A DNA stretch of 64,000 nucleotides from NCBI GenBank assembly GCA_002484335.1, contig DLJQ01000018.1, positions 155,751 to 219,750 on the forward strand, in the 5' to 3' direction. Below are positions 1-8,229 of this stretch, piece by piece. The stretch's first letter is position 1; every line of letters begins with the position of its first letter. Below the pieces are notes generated by a model. It did not search any database. It was not told the origin of the DNA and saw only the letters and a list, made by a program, of their open reading frames with translations. The position numbers and the translations under genes are program-made. Source of the stretch: Flavobacteriales bacterium UBA7612. GTDB lineage: Bacteria > Bacteroidota > Bacteroidia > Flavobacteriales > Weeksellaceae.

Positions 1-20
1 TCTCTTTTTTTATAGTAGAA

Positions 21-51
21 TTTAGGTTGATAGATTGGTTAGTAACCTAAA
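21..51. repeat. Inverted repeat at the window's left edge
   Basis: TTTAGGTT (21-28) and AACCTAAA (44-51), with an overlapping GGTTA/TAACC pair inside. It may be a terminator or regulatory hairpin for a gene left of the window. There is no gene between 1 and 193. Confidence 0.3.
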
Positions 52-193
52 TAAGTAGTTTAGTTGTTGTCAATTTTATTCTTTTACAAACTTATATATT
101 AAAAATTATTAAAAATTACGGTTTTCCATAAGGTTAATTACTTTTTACGACAGTATAGAAAATTTAACATTTTATTGGTGATAAATAAAAAAA

Positions 194-670
194 TTACATT
201 TTTCTTTTTTCTCGAATTTGTAATGCAACAATACCTAATATATTTATTTCATCATATTCATTTATTTTTATACAATTTTTATAATCTGGGTTGATTGCAA
301 TTAATTGTTTTTTATTTTTATCATAGCGCTTTAATGTATACTCACTTTTATTTACACTTACAATTATGTCATCCAAATGGTTAGGTCTTATATCTGATCG
401 TATAACTAATATATCATTCTTTAAATATTCTGGAAACATAGATTCACCATCAACTTCTACAATAAACGTAGATTCGGGATGAGTAAGAAATCGTTCATCA
501 AGACTAAGTCTATTTTCTATAAAATCTTCTGCAGGAGAGGGAAAACCTGCACTTACTTTTCCGTAATGTTGAATAAAAGTTCTATTATTCTCTATTTTTA
601 CATTGTATATTCTTAGTTTCACTTTATTCGATTTTACTAGATTTATTTTAGTTTTTTTATTAATAAACAT
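194..670 (-). CDS. umuD: UmuD-like S24 autoprotease (SOS mutagenesis)
   Basis: Family role: UmuD cleaves itself during the SOS response and the processed form partners with UmuC as the error-prone polymerase V. Visible in the 158 residues: an Ala-Gly cleavage pair at about 41-42 (SAGFP), the nucleophile Ser in VDGESM at about residue 77, and the general-base Lys in YTLKR at about residue 114. There is no helix-turn-helix, so it is UmuD rather than LexA. It lies 16 bases downstream of umuC on the same strand and is probably co-transcribed. The oddity is the order, because umuD usually comes first. Identification is secure from the catalytic dyad plus the neighbour. Confidence 0.9.
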   Translation of the reverse strand: MFINKKTKINLVKSNKVKLRIYNVKIENNRTFIQHYGKVSAGFPSPAEDFIENRLSLDERFLTHPESTFIVEVDGESMFPEYLKNDILVIRSDIRPNHLDDIIVSVNKSEYTLKRYDKNKKQLIAINPDYKNCIKINEYDEINILGIVALQIREKRKM

Positions 671-686
671 TTTGTTTAGTTTTTAA

Positions 687-1943
687 TCAATTAACTTTTA
701 AAATATCTTTCCAACAAGTCGTATACTTAGGAGATAATCGTTCCTGTTTCATTTTCCAAGTTTTCTTGAGGTCTTGAGATCCTAATTTTACTTTATTTCC
801 TCTGATTTTTTTATTTAGATGATCTATGGTGTTCATCAACAATTCGTGTTTAGGATTTTCTTCATTGAATAAATTTAATTGACGTTCATTACTTGGTATT
901 ATTGCACTTACCATAACTCCAGCTCTTTTGTATTTATATTTATCTAAAGCAATTTTATCAAGTATTTTCAATGAATTTTTAGATAAAACAATGGAGGAAT
1001 TAGTATAAAAAGGTAATTGAGCAGAAAGTGTTTTTGAATAATAAGGTTTTTCCTTATCAAATCTATTTGTAGCAATATAAACTGTGATGATATTACATTT
1101 AGAATTTTCTTTTCTTAATTTTTCTGCACAACTCACAGCAAAAGTTGAAATTCTTTCTTTTAAATATTCATAATCACTCACATCATACTCAAAGCTCCTT
1201 GTCGTTACAATACTTTTTTTTCTTTTAACATCTTCTAATTTTAATACAGATTCTCCTAAAAGTTCTTTTTTTAATTTTAATTCTAATACACTAAAATTCT
1301 TTTGAATATATTCATCTGTTAAATTTGTAAAATCCCACGCTGTTTTTATACCAATGGAAAGCAAGCGTTTACTTAATCGACGTCCTATTCCCCAAACATC
1401 TTCTATTTTTAACCATTTTATAGCTTTATTTATTTTTTCGAAAGAATTTATACTGTAAACACCTTGGTGATGTTCTTTAAATTTTTTTGCAATTCTATTT
1501 GCTGCTTTAGCTAATACTTTTGTAGGAGCTATTCCTATACAAACAGGTATTTTTGTGAAATCATAAATAGACTGTTTTAAATTATCACAATAATTTTTTA
1601 AATTATATTTTTCAAATCCATCAAAGAATAAAAAAGATTCATCAATAGAGTAAACTTCGATTGTTGGGCAATATGTTCTAATAACATTTGTTACACGATT
1701 ACTCATGTCAGCATAAAGAGAATAATTAGAAGAAAAAACATGAATAGATTTTTTCTTAAATATTTCTTCATATTTAAATGCTGGAGCTCCCATAGGAATT
1801 CCTATGTTTTTAGCTTCTTCTGAACGGGCTATTACACAACCGTCATTATTAGAAAGAACAACAATTGGTTTTCCATTTAATGAAGGAGCAAAAACTCTTT
1901 CACACGAAGCATAAAAATTATTACAATCGACTAAAGCGTACAT
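687..1943 (-). CDS. umuC: Y-family DNA polymerase V catalytic subunit UmuC
   Basis: Translesion DNA polymerase acting with UmuD' at damaged templates. The 418 residues begin with the Y-family signature VDCNNFYASCERVF (residues 5-18). The catalytic SIDES motif is at about 99-103, followed by helix-hairpin-helix and little-finger regions, and the C-terminus has the extended UmuC tail. Length matches UmuC (about 420), not the shorter DinB. It is the first gene of a two-gene operon with umuD. An inverted repeat (TAAACG-N11-CGTTTA, 1977-1999) lies 34-56 bases upstream and may be an operator. No frameshift is seen and the gene looks intact. Confidence 0.93.
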   Translation of the reverse strand: MYALVDCNNFYASCERVFAPSLNGKPIVVLSNNDGCVIARSEEAKNIGIPMGAPAFKYEEIFKKKSIHVFSSNYSLYADMSNRVTNVIRTYCPTIEVYSIDESFLFFDGFEKYNLKNYCDNLKQSIYDFTKIPVCIGIAPTKVLAKAANRIAKKFKEHHQGVYSINSFEKINKAIKWLKIEDVWGIGRRLSKRLLSIGIKTAWDFTNLTDEYIQKNFSVLELKLKKELLGESVLKLEDVKRKKSIVTTRSFEYDVSDYEYLKERISTFAVSCAEKLRKENSKCNIITVYIATNRFDKEKPYYSKTLSAQLPFYTNSSIVLSKNSLKILDKIALDKYKYKRAGVMVSAIIPSNERQLNLFNEENPKHELLMNTIDHLNKKIRGNKVKLGSQDLKKTWKMKQERLSPKYTTCWKDILKVN

Positions 1944-1976
1944 AGTGTCTATTTATGAATACAAATTAATAATATC

Positions 1977-1999
1977 TAAACGCTATTATATGTCGTTTA
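1977..1999. promoter_or_regulatory. Inverted repeat upstream of umuC
   Basis: Arms TAAACG and CGTTTA are separated by 11 bases, 34-56 bases upstream of the umuC start, where a repressor would cover the promoter. The family is damage-inducible, so a LexA-type site is possible. I do not know the operator consensus for this lineage, so the role is inference. Confidence 0.3.
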
Positions 2000-2107
2000 A
2001 AAAAATATTTTATGATTATATTTTTGTAAAAATTAAAAAAGTAATCAAATATTAATGTTCATTTTTATAAATCATACAACAAACTTCTCTGTTTACTTTA
2101 TTTCGCG

Positions 2108-2115
2108 TATTTTTG
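2108..2115 (+). promoter_or_regulatory. -7 promoter box for the rRNA methyltransferase gene
   Basis: TATTTTTG matches the Bacteroidota -7 consensus TAnnTTTG exactly. It ends 16 bases before the TTG start. No clear TTG -33 element is present at 19 bases. Confidence 0.55.
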
Positions 2116-2131
2116 TAAAAATTTTATTTCC

Positions 2132-3292
2132 TTGGAAAATTTCAGAATGATAGCGAAAACCTTTTTTGGTTTCGAAGAGATATTAGCGCAAGAATTAAAA
2201 GCGTTGGGAGCAGCAGATGTAAAAATCCAAAATCGTATGGTCGAGTTTTATGGAGATTTAGGCTTTATGTATAAAGCTAATTATAGCTTACGTACGGCAT
2301 TGAGAATACAGAAACCAATCCTTTCATTTTCTGCGAAAACAGATGGGCAATTGTACGAAAAATTCAAGAAATTCCATTGGGAAAACTATTTGGATGTTAA
2401 TCAAACTTTCATGATTGATCCTACAGTACATTCAGACTATTTTACACATTCACATTATGCTGCATTAAAAGTAAAAGATGCTATTGTAGATCGTTTTAAA
2501 GAGAAAAATGGAAAAAGACCTAGTATAGATAAGGATTTTCCTGATGTTCGATTTAACTTACATATCTCTCATGATAAAGTTACGCTATCTTTAGATTCTT
2601 CGGGAGATTCTTTACATAAACGTGGTTATAGAGATGAAACTGGACCTGCACCAATCAATGAAGTTTTGGCGGCTGGTTTATTGCATATAGCAGGTTATGA
2701 TGGTAAAGGAAATTATTTGGACCCTATGTGTGGTTCGGGAACAATGTTAATAGAAGCAGCAATGATTGCTAACAATATTCCTCCACAAATCCATAGAAAA
2801 AGTTTTGCGTTTCAAAACTGGCCAGATTACGATGAAACATTATTTACTCAAATCAGAAATACACGTTTAAATCGTATCAAAGAATCTGAATATAAAATTG
2901 TAGGATATGAAATATCTCCTATGATGGTAAAAATTGCTCAAATCAATATAAAATCTGCTGATTTAGAAGATTTCATAGAAGTTAGACATCAAGATTTCTT
3001 TACTTCTAAAAAAGAAATGTTCCCTGTATTATTAGTTTTTAATCCTCCGTATGATGAGCGAATAGAAAATAATAATGTAGAATTTTATAAAGAAATAGGA
3101 AATACATTAAAATCAAGTTATCCAAATACATTAGCTTGGTTTATTACATCAGATCTACAAGCAAAAAAATATGTAGGATTGCGTCCATCTCGTAAAGTAA
3201 AAGTATTTAACGGTAAATTAGAATGTGATTTTTTACAGTACGAAATGTACGAAGGAAGTAAAAAATCAAAAAATCAAAAAGAAGAAGTATAG
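2132..3292 (+). CDS. THUMP-domain 23S rRNA guanine-N2 methyltransferase, RlmL/YpsC type
   Basis: Predicted SAM-dependent methyltransferase that modifies a guanine of 23S rRNA. An N-terminal ferredoxin-like plus THUMP region (about residues 1-160) is followed by a Rossmann methyltransferase domain. SAM motif I DPMCGSGTM is at about 199 and the catalytic NPPY motif at about 304-307. At 386 residues it is the stand-alone form, not the long RlmKL fusion of E. coli. The start chosen is TTG at 2132 because relatives I recall begin with the same MENF-x-MIAK stretch; ATG at 2147 is the alternative. Its stop overlaps the next start by one base (TAGTG). Confidence 0.85.
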   Translation: MENFRMIAKTFFGFEEILAQELKALGAADVKIQNRMVEFYGDLGFMYKANYSLRTALRIQKPILSFSAKTDGQLYEKFKKFHWENYLDVNQTFMIDPTVHSDYFTHSHYAALKVKDAIVDRFKEKNGKRPSIDKDFPDVRFNLHISHDKVTLSLDSSGDSLHKRGYRDETGPAPINEVLAAGLLHIAGYDGKGNYLDPMCGSGTMLIEAAMIANNIPPQIHRKSFAFQNWPDYDETLFTQIRNTRLNRIKESEYKIVGYEISPMMVKIAQINIKSADLEDFIEVRHQDFFTSKKEMFPVLLVFNPPYDERIENNNVEFYKEIGNTLKSSYPNTLAWFITSDLQAKKYVGLRPSRKVKVFNGKLECDFLQYEMYEGSKKSKNQKEEV

Positions 3293-3726
3293 TGAATCAA
3301 TTTATAAAAGAAATTTGTCAAGAAAAAAAAGTTTATTTATTAACGTCCGAGGAAGGATTTGCGATTTCATATTCAGAAGAATTCGAATATGAAGACGGAA
3401 GTAATTTAGAGGTGATTTGTTTTTGGTCGAATATAGATTTAGCTGAAAAAGCTAAAAACAACCAATGGAAAAACAATACGACAGATACTATTGAATTAAA
3501 TACTTTCTTGGAAGAATGGCTTTTTGGAATGATTGAAGAAGTTTCTTTGGTTGGAATTAATTTTGATGAAACCTCAAAAGGAGAGGAGCAAAGTCCTCTT
3601 GATGTTATTTTGGCTATTGTTCATCAATTAAAAATATCTAATCAAACTATTGAGTTGAATCATTTCAAAGATTTAAATGAAATTCAGAAAGTAACATTAG
3701 AATTAAAAGAATCTTTTAATCAATAA
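3292..3726 (+). CDS. DUF2750-like protein
   Basis: A 144-residue acidic soluble protein without signal peptide or membrane segment. The middle part (CFWSNIDLAEKA...FLEEWLFGM...VGINFD) fits the pattern I know from the DUF2750 family: a Trp-rich strand, a 'FLEEWL' helix and a V-G-(I/V)-N-(F/W)-D strand. No biochemical function is established for that family to my knowledge. It starts with GTG at 3292, sharing one base with the stop of the rRNA methyltransferase, and is followed after 8 bases by a glycosyltransferase, so the three probably form one operon. Function unknown. Confidence 0.65.
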   Translation: MNQFIKEICQEKKVYLLTSEEGFAISYSEEFEYEDGSNLEVICFWSNIDLAEKAKNNQWKNNTTDTIELNTFLEEWLFGMIEEVSLVGINFDETSKGEEQSPLDVILAIVHQLKISNQTIELNHFKDLNEIQKVTLELKESFNQ

Positions 3727-3734
3727 TATAATTT

Positions 3735-4778
3735 TTGATTTTGAATACTGAAGATTTAAAACTTTCAATCATTATTGCCGTTTATGAGCGTCAAGATGAA
3801 TTAACAGAACTATTATTAAGTTTAACAAAACAAACTGATATTGATTTTGAGATTATTATTGTAGATGATGGATCTAAAAATAAATTAGATTCAATTTGTG
3901 CTAAGTTTCAAGATAAATTAAATCTTCATTATTATTACAAAACAAATTCAGGTCCAGGAAAATCTAGAAATTTTGGAATCGAAAAAGCGAACGGTAATTA
4001 CTATATTTTCTTGGATTCTGATACTATAATTCCATCAAATTATATTTCATCTGTCAGAAAAGAATTAAATTCTAATTATGTAGATGCATTTGGTGGCCCT
4101 GATGATGCTGATGATTCATTTACCGATTTACAAAAAGCAATTACATTCTCTATGACTTCATTCCTTACAACGGGTGGCATAAGAGGAGGAAAAAAGCAAA
4201 TTGGTAAATTTCAGCCACGTAGTTTTAATATGGGAATCTCTAGAAATGCTTATTTAAAAACGGGTGGTTTTGCTGATTTACGAGTTGGTGAAGATCCTGA
4301 TTTATCCATGCGTTTATGGGAAAATGGTTTTGACACACGACTTTTTCAAGATTCTAAAGTGATACATAAACGTAGAACATCCTTAAAAAAATTTGCTAAA
4401 CAAGTCTATCAGTTTGGTGTTGCAAGACCAATACTTAACCAAAGACACCCTAAATATATAAAACCAACGTTTTGGTTTCCGAGTTTATTTTTTTTAGGAA
4501 CAGTATTTTCATTTTTGTTTCTTATTGTAAGTTTTATATGTAAAGAATATCAATTTATTTTACAAATTCCATTTGTATTGTGGTTGATATATATGTTCTT
4601 TATATTTATTTTTTCTACGATTAGATTCAAATCAGCAGTTGTAGGATTACTTTCAATCCAAACCACATTAATTCAGTTTTTTAATTATGGTTATGGTTTT
4701 TTGGAAAGCCAATTTAAATTGAATGTCTTAAAACAAAATCCAAAGAAAGCTTTTCCAAGTCATTTTCATGTGGATTAG
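3735..4778 (+). CDS. Family 2 glycosyltransferase, membrane-anchored
   Basis: Predicted inverting glycosyltransferase using a nucleotide-sugar donor, probably for a surface glycan or lipid carrier at the inner membrane. The GT-A fold starts at about residue 9 (LSIIIAVYERQDEL), with the donor-binding VDDGS at about 41-45, the metal-binding FLDSD at about 92-96 and a GEDPDLSMR motif at about 188-196. Two or three hydrophobic segments (about 245-315) anchor the C-terminal part. The start is TTG at 3735; TTG at 3741 is equally possible. Acceptor and sugar cannot be told. It is the third gene of the short operon beginning at 2132. Confidence 0.82.
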   Translation: MILNTEDLKLSIIIAVYERQDELTELLLSLTKQTDIDFEIIIVDDGSKNKLDSICAKFQDKLNLHYYYKTNSGPGKSRNFGIEKANGNYYIFLDSDTIIPSNYISSVRKELNSNYVDAFGGPDDADDSFTDLQKAITFSMTSFLTTGGIRGGKKQIGKFQPRSFNMGISRNAYLKTGGFADLRVGEDPDLSMRLWENGFDTRLFQDSKVIHKRRTSLKKFAKQVYQFGVARPILNQRHPKYIKPTFWFPSLFFLGTVFSFLFLIVSFICKEYQFILQIPFVLWLIYMFFIFIFSTIRFKSAVVGLLSIQTTLIQFFNYGYGFLESQFKLNVLKQNPKKAFPSHFHVD

Positions 4779-4816
4779 AAATGATAAAATAACTGAATGA
4801 TTTTTTATTTATTCGA

Positions 4817-4846
4817 TTGAAATTTATGATTTAATCATTACTTTTG
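4817..4846 (+). promoter_or_regulatory. Canonical Bacteroidota promoter of the transaldolase-like gene
   Basis: TTG (4817-4819), a 19-base spacer, then TACTTTTG (4839-4846), an exact match to the -33/-7 consensus. It lies 23 bases before the ATG and is the cleanest promoter in the window. Confidence 0.8.
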
Positions 4847-4869
4847 TGCAAACGTAACACAAGCGAATA

Positions 4870-5526
4870 ATGAAATTTTTTATTGATACAGCAAATTTAG
4901 CTGATATAAAAGAAGCACAAGATTTAGGTGTTTTAGATGGAGTAACTACAAACCCATCTTTAATGGCAAAAGAAGGTATTACTGGAGAAGAAAATATCAT
5001 CAACCATTATAAAGCTATTTGCGAATTAGTAGATGGTGATGTTTCTGCAGAAGTTATTTCTACTGATTTCGAAGGAATGGTAAAAGAAGGGGAAGCATTA
5101 GCAGCCTTAAATCCACAAATTGTTGTAAAAATACCTATGACAAAAGAAGGAGTGAAAGCATGTAAATATTTTTCTAACAAAGGAATCAGAACAAATGTAA
5201 CTTTAGTATTTTCTGTTGGACAAGCTATTTTAGCTGCAAAAGCAGGAGCTACTTATGTTTCTCCATTTATTGGACGTTTAGATGATATTTCTACAGATGG
5301 ATTAAACTTAATCGAGGAAATTCGTTTAGTTTATGATAACTATTTATGTGAAACTCAGATTCTTGCAGCTTCAGTACGTAACACAATGCATATTGTAAAC
5401 TGTGCAAAAATTGGTGCTGATGTTATGACAGGACCATTATCTTCAATTTTAGGATTATTAAAACACCCTTTAACAGACTCTGGTTTAGCTCAGTTTTTAG
5501 CTGACTACAACAAAGGAAATAAATAA
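4870..5526 (+). CDS. fsa: Small transaldolase / fructose-6-phosphate aldolase-like protein
   Basis: Class I aldolase of the small TalB-like subfamily, either a transaldolase of the pentose phosphate pathway or an FSA-type aldolase. At 218 residues it has the subfamily length. It begins MKFFIDTANL with Asp6, then TTNPS at about 26-30, and the Schiff-base lysine in VVKIPMT at about residue 87. Decameric soluble enzymes are usual in this family. It is a single gene with its own consensus promoter (4817-4846) and a strong hairpin terminator (5552-5584). In this lineage the protein often serves as the housekeeping transaldolase, so the aldolase name is tentative. Confidence 0.88.
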   Translation: MKFFIDTANLADIKEAQDLGVLDGVTTNPSLMAKEGITGEENIINHYKAICELVDGDVSAEVISTDFEGMVKEGEALAALNPQIVVKIPMTKEGVKACKYFSNKGIRTNVTLVFSVGQAILAAKAGATYVSPFIGRLDDISTDGLNLIEEIRLVYDNYLCETQILAASVRNTMHIVNCAKIGADVMTGPLSSILGLLKHPLTDSGLAQFLADYNKGNK

Positions 5527-5551
5527 GAATTTAATTCTTTTTTAAAAATAT

Positions 5552-5584
5552 AATCGCTTCATTTTTCAATGAAGCGATTTTTTT
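5552..5584. terminator. Bidirectional terminator
   Basis: Perfect 12-bp stem AATCGCTTCATT / AATGAAGCGATT with loop TTTC and a T-run on the + side (5580-5584); A/T-rich on the other side. It ends fsa (+) and overlaps the stop of the converging small secreted protein gene (-). Confidence 0.85.
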
Positions 5585-5879
5585 ATCTATCACCAGGATT
5601 TGTAAGACCAGTATCAGTCCCAGGAATATTATTTCCACCACCACCAATCGGTACTGCGTAAAGAAAATATAATCCACTAGCTCCTGTACATTTAACTGAA
5701 ATAGCATTACCAATTTGTTTTATTTGACGATCAATAGCCTTACTATTGCATAGAAGAGAACTTTGCTCTTCAGGGGACGGAACTAAATCTTCAACAGTTT
5801 CTGAAGATGTACTAGGTACAGATTGTGCAAAACTTAAACTAGATAAAGTTATAGCACTTAAAAAAAATAATTTTTTCAT
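5583..5879 (-). CDS. Small secreted protein of unknown function
   Basis: A 98-residue protein with a clear Sec signal peptide (MKKLFFLSAITLSSLSFA, cleavage probably after A18 or Q19) and a mature part rich in Ser, Pro and Gly. Two Cys (LLCNSK and VKCTG) could form a disulfide after export. The tail (PIGGGGNNIPGTDTGLTNPGDR-like) is low-complexity and Gly/Pro-rich. I do not recognise a family. It is transcribed alone, converging on fsa with a shared terminator. That it is a gene is supported by the signal peptide and the absence of any competing frame. Confidence 0.7.
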   Translation of the reverse strand: MKKLFFLSAITLSSLSFAQSVPSTSSETVEDLVPSPEEQSSLLCNSKAIDRQIKQIGNAISVKCTGASGLYFLYAVPIGGGGNNIPGTDTGLTNPGDR

Positions 5880-6079
5880 TAATTTATATATTAGTAGTTA
5901 ATTAGATTAAAGATAAACTTTAAATAAATAAAAAGAAAATTTAAAAACTTAAAATATTTTTTATATTATCCTGTTTTTAAAACACTTAATAAGTATTTTA
6001 AAATTATTAACTATTGCTTAGAATTTTTGGCATAGAAATAGTATTAGCAAAATTATATAACTATTAAAGAGTTTATAAT

Positions 6080-6784
6080 ATGAAGAAGATACGAATTGCA
6101 CTTTTGGGATTTACTTTTGTAACTTTATTTGTTACGAATAGTTTTGCTCAAGATAGAGGAGTACGAGGAAGAGATAATAGAGAAACTCGTGCAAGAAGTG
6201 AAAGAAATGAAATCGCTAGAAATGATAATAGATTTGAAAAAAAATCGGACAATAGACCAAATTTCGAAGAAAGATCTAATAAAATAGGTAATGATAGACA
6301 TAAGTCTAACAATAATTTCAATAATAGAAGTTCTACAAACCCTATTTATATTAATTCTAATAATGTTAATAGAAGTAATCGTCCTGTCACTAATTTGAAT
6401 ACAAGAAATTATAAGAAATACTCACATAATAATTATAATTTTTATGGAAATAATGGGATTTATTATAGAAAATCGAATAATAATTATATAAGATTTTCAC
6501 CATCTGTTGGTTTTAGAATAAATATTTTACCTTCAGGTTATCTTACAATAAATATTGGTAATAGGAATCCATATTATTTTTATGAAGGCACTTATTATCG
6601 ACCAGTTAACAATTACTACGAAGTAGTTCAAGCACCTATAGGAGCAATAGTATATGCTTTACCTGCAGGTTACGAAAGAGTAAATTATGGAGGAGAGTAT
6701 TTATATGAATTTGGAGGAACTTTGTATCAAAGAATTAATAATAGAAATGGATTAGCATATCAAGTAGTTGGTTACTTAGATTGA
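6080..6784 (+). CDS. Secreted DUF6515-like protein with Asn/Arg-rich region
   Basis: A 234-residue exported protein. The signal peptide MKKIRIALLGFTFVTLFVTNSFAQ ends at about residue 24. Residues 25-125 are low-complexity, very rich in Asn, Arg, Ser and Asp (Arg-Asn repeats). The C-terminal 100 residues are Tyr/Gly-rich with YYEVVQAPIGAIVYALPAGY, which resembles the DUF6515 family of Bacteroidota envelope proteins. The function of that family is not known to me. It probably sits in the periplasm or at the surface. A single gene, closed by a strong hairpin (6801-6830). Confidence 0.7.
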   Translation: MKKIRIALLGFTFVTLFVTNSFAQDRGVRGRDNRETRARSERNEIARNDNRFEKKSDNRPNFEERSNKIGNDRHKSNNNFNNRSSTNPIYINSNNVNRSNRPVTNLNTRNYKKYSHNNYNFYGNNGIYYRKSNNNYIRFSPSVGFRINILPSGYLTINIGNRNPYYFYEGTYYRPVNNYYEVVQAPIGAIVYALPAGYERVNYGGEYLYEFGGTLYQRINNRNGLAYQVVGYLD

Positions 6785-6800
6785 TTATAATTTAAATAAA

Positions 6801-6833
6801 AACCTCCAAAATAATATTATTTTGGAGGTTTTG
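6801..6833. terminator. Terminator between the DUF6515-like gene and tRNA-Met
   Basis: Inverted repeat AACCTCCAAAATAA / TTATTTTGGAGGTT followed by TTTTG. It serves the + strand gene and, read on the other strand, lies just after the tRNA 3' end. Confidence 0.8.
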
Positions 6834-6907
6834 TAGCGAAGAGCAGAATCGAACTGCCGACCTCAGGGTTATGAATCCTGCGCTCTAACCATCTGAGCTA
6901 CCTCGCC
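6834..6907 (-). tRNA. tRNA-Met (anticodon CAT)
   Basis: Full cloverleaf on the minus strand: acceptor GGCGAGG pairs with CTTCGCT (with G-U pairs at 1-72 and 6-67), D-arm GCTCAGATGGTTAGAGC, anticodon arm CAGGA-TTCATAA-CCCTG, T-arm GGCAG-TTCGATT-CTGCT, discriminator A. No CCA is encoded. The anticodon CAT could also mean tRNA-Ile2 (lysidine-modified). The acceptor and the TTCATAA loop favour elongator Met; the initiator is excluded because position 1 is paired and the three anticodon-stem GC pairs are missing. Confidence 0.88.
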
Positions 6908-7022
6908 TTATTTAAAAGTTTTGCAAAGATAATTTTTTTTGAATTTTATTGCAAAACTTTTTTTATTTTTCTTTGGTAGATTCAATTCATTTTATATCTT
7001 GCGACTTCAATTATTAAGAATT

Positions 7023-7406
7023 ATGCCGAAAAAGAAATATCATATAGAATTTTCTATAAAGTCTTCACCATCGCTATTATACAACTATATTTCAAGTCCT
7101 TCAGGTTTATCTGAGTGGTTTGCTGATAATGTAAATTCTCGTGGTGAAAAATATACTTTTATCTGGGATGGACATGAAGAATCTGCTTTTTTAATGAAAT
7201 CTAAACAAGATGGATATGTTCGTTTTCAATGGGAATATGATGAAGATACTAAGTATTTCTTCGAATTGACTATTGTTGAAGATGATTTAACAAATGATGT
7301 TTCATTAGTTATTACAGATTTTGCTGACGAGGATGAAGTAGAAGAATCTAAACAATTATGGGAAAGTCAAATAGAAGATCTTAAAAAAATATTAGGATCG
7401 GTTTAA
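7023..7406 (+). CDS. START-like (SRPBCC/AHSA1-type) domain protein
   Basis: A 127-residue soluble protein of the SRPBCC fold (START-like/AHSA1), which forms a deep hydrophobic pocket. Ligand and role are unknown. Visible are SPSGLSEWFADNV (residues 23-35), the strand YTFIWDG and a C-terminal amphipathic helix (ESKQLWESQIEDLKKIL). The start is ATG at 7023, giving MPKKKYHIEF, typical of relatives. An upstream in-frame start would add a hydrophobic stretch encoded in the promoter region and is rejected. The class IV aminotransferase gene follows after 11 bases, so the two are probably co-transcribed. Confidence 0.82.
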   Translation: MPKKKYHIEFSIKSSPSLLYNYISSPSGLSEWFADNVNSRGEKYTFIWDGHEESAFLMKSKQDGYVRFQWEYDEDTKYFFELTIVEDDLTNDVSLVITDFADEDEVEESKQLWESQIEDLKKILGSV

Positions 7407-7417
7407 AAACTACAGTT

Positions 7418-8227
7418 TTGAAAATTAATTTAGGAGGCATTATTGTCAATGAAAAAGATGCTTTAATTCATATTGAAAATAAAGCCTTTAGAAATGGTGA
7501 TGCTGTAAGAGAAATATTAAGATTTGTTGATGGAGAAATAATAGATTGGGAAGATCATTATTTTAATTTGATGGCTTCAATGAGAATATACCGTATGAAT
7601 ATTCCTTTGGATTTTACGCCTGAATTTTTTCAAGATCAGATCAATCTTTTAGTTAAAGAAAATCAAACAAAATCAGGAAAAGTAGAATTTTTTGTTTTTC
7701 GTAATGATGATAAAGATTTTTTAAACGCTTCAATCAATTTTACTGTTACAATTGAAAATAGTAACAATAATTGGGAATTTTTAAATTCTGAAAATGAAAT
7801 TGATGTTTATAAAGATTATACTGTAAATACTTCTTTCTATTCTTTGGTAAATACACAGAAACCAGAAGAAAACATTGCTGAGATTTATCGTTTAGAAAAT
7901 GATTATGCAGATATCATTTTATTAAATGCGAATAAAAGGATGGCAAGATCATTAAAGGGGAATATATTTGTTATTAACGATACAACAATTAGAACTCCTA
8001 GAAAAGAAGAAGGTGTTATTACAAGTGTTCTTAGAAATAACTTTATTACGAAAGTAAACAAAGCTGAAGAATTTAAAATAGAAGAAGTTGATATTTTTCC
8101 TTTTGAAATTCAAAAAGCAGAGGAAGTTTTTATTTTAATTGATGGTATAGGAATTATGCCTATTACCAAAAATAGAAAAAAAGAATATTCTATAGAAAAA
8201 ACACAATTGATATTTAATTCTTTATAA
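7418..8227 (+). CDS. Aminotransferase class IV (PabC/IlvE/D-amino-acid transaminase fold)
   Basis: PLP-dependent fold-type IV enzyme of 269 residues. Visible are the N-terminal HIENKAFRNGDAV..EILR.VDGEI segment (fold IV proteins open with a similar 'RGF.YGD.vFET' stretch) and a C-terminal RTPRKEEGVITSVLRN segment equivalent to the 'TP....ILpGITR' phosphate-binding region. The usual catalytic Lys region (NANKRMARS, about residues 168-176) is present but degenerate compared with true branched-chain aminotransferases, so the substrate (4-amino-4-deoxychorismate lyase or another) is open. Start TTG at 7418; no in-frame ATG exists nearby. Confidence 0.78.
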   Translation: MKINLGGIIVNEKDALIHIENKAFRNGDAVREILRFVDGEIIDWEDHYFNLMASMRIYRMNIPLDFTPEFFQDQINLLVKENQTKSGKVEFFVFRNDDKDFLNASINFTVTIENSNNNWEFLNSENEIDVYKDYTVNTSFYSLVNTQKPEENIAEIYRLENDYADIILLNANKRMARSLKGNIFVINDTTIRTPRKEEGVITSVLRNNFITKVNKAEEFKIEEVDIFPFEIQKAEEVFILIDGIGIMPITKNRKKEYSIEKTQLIFNSL

Positions 8228-8229
8228 TA

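Noticed and set aside
5531..5713. Open frame overlapping the small secreted protein gene
   Set aside because: Same-strand frame without signal peptide and across the terminator; the 98-residue frame with a clear signal peptide is the gene.
6939..7022. Longer START-like protein with hydrophobic N-terminus
   Set aside because: The added residues are encoded in the A/T-rich leader, and the homologous region begins at ATG 7023.
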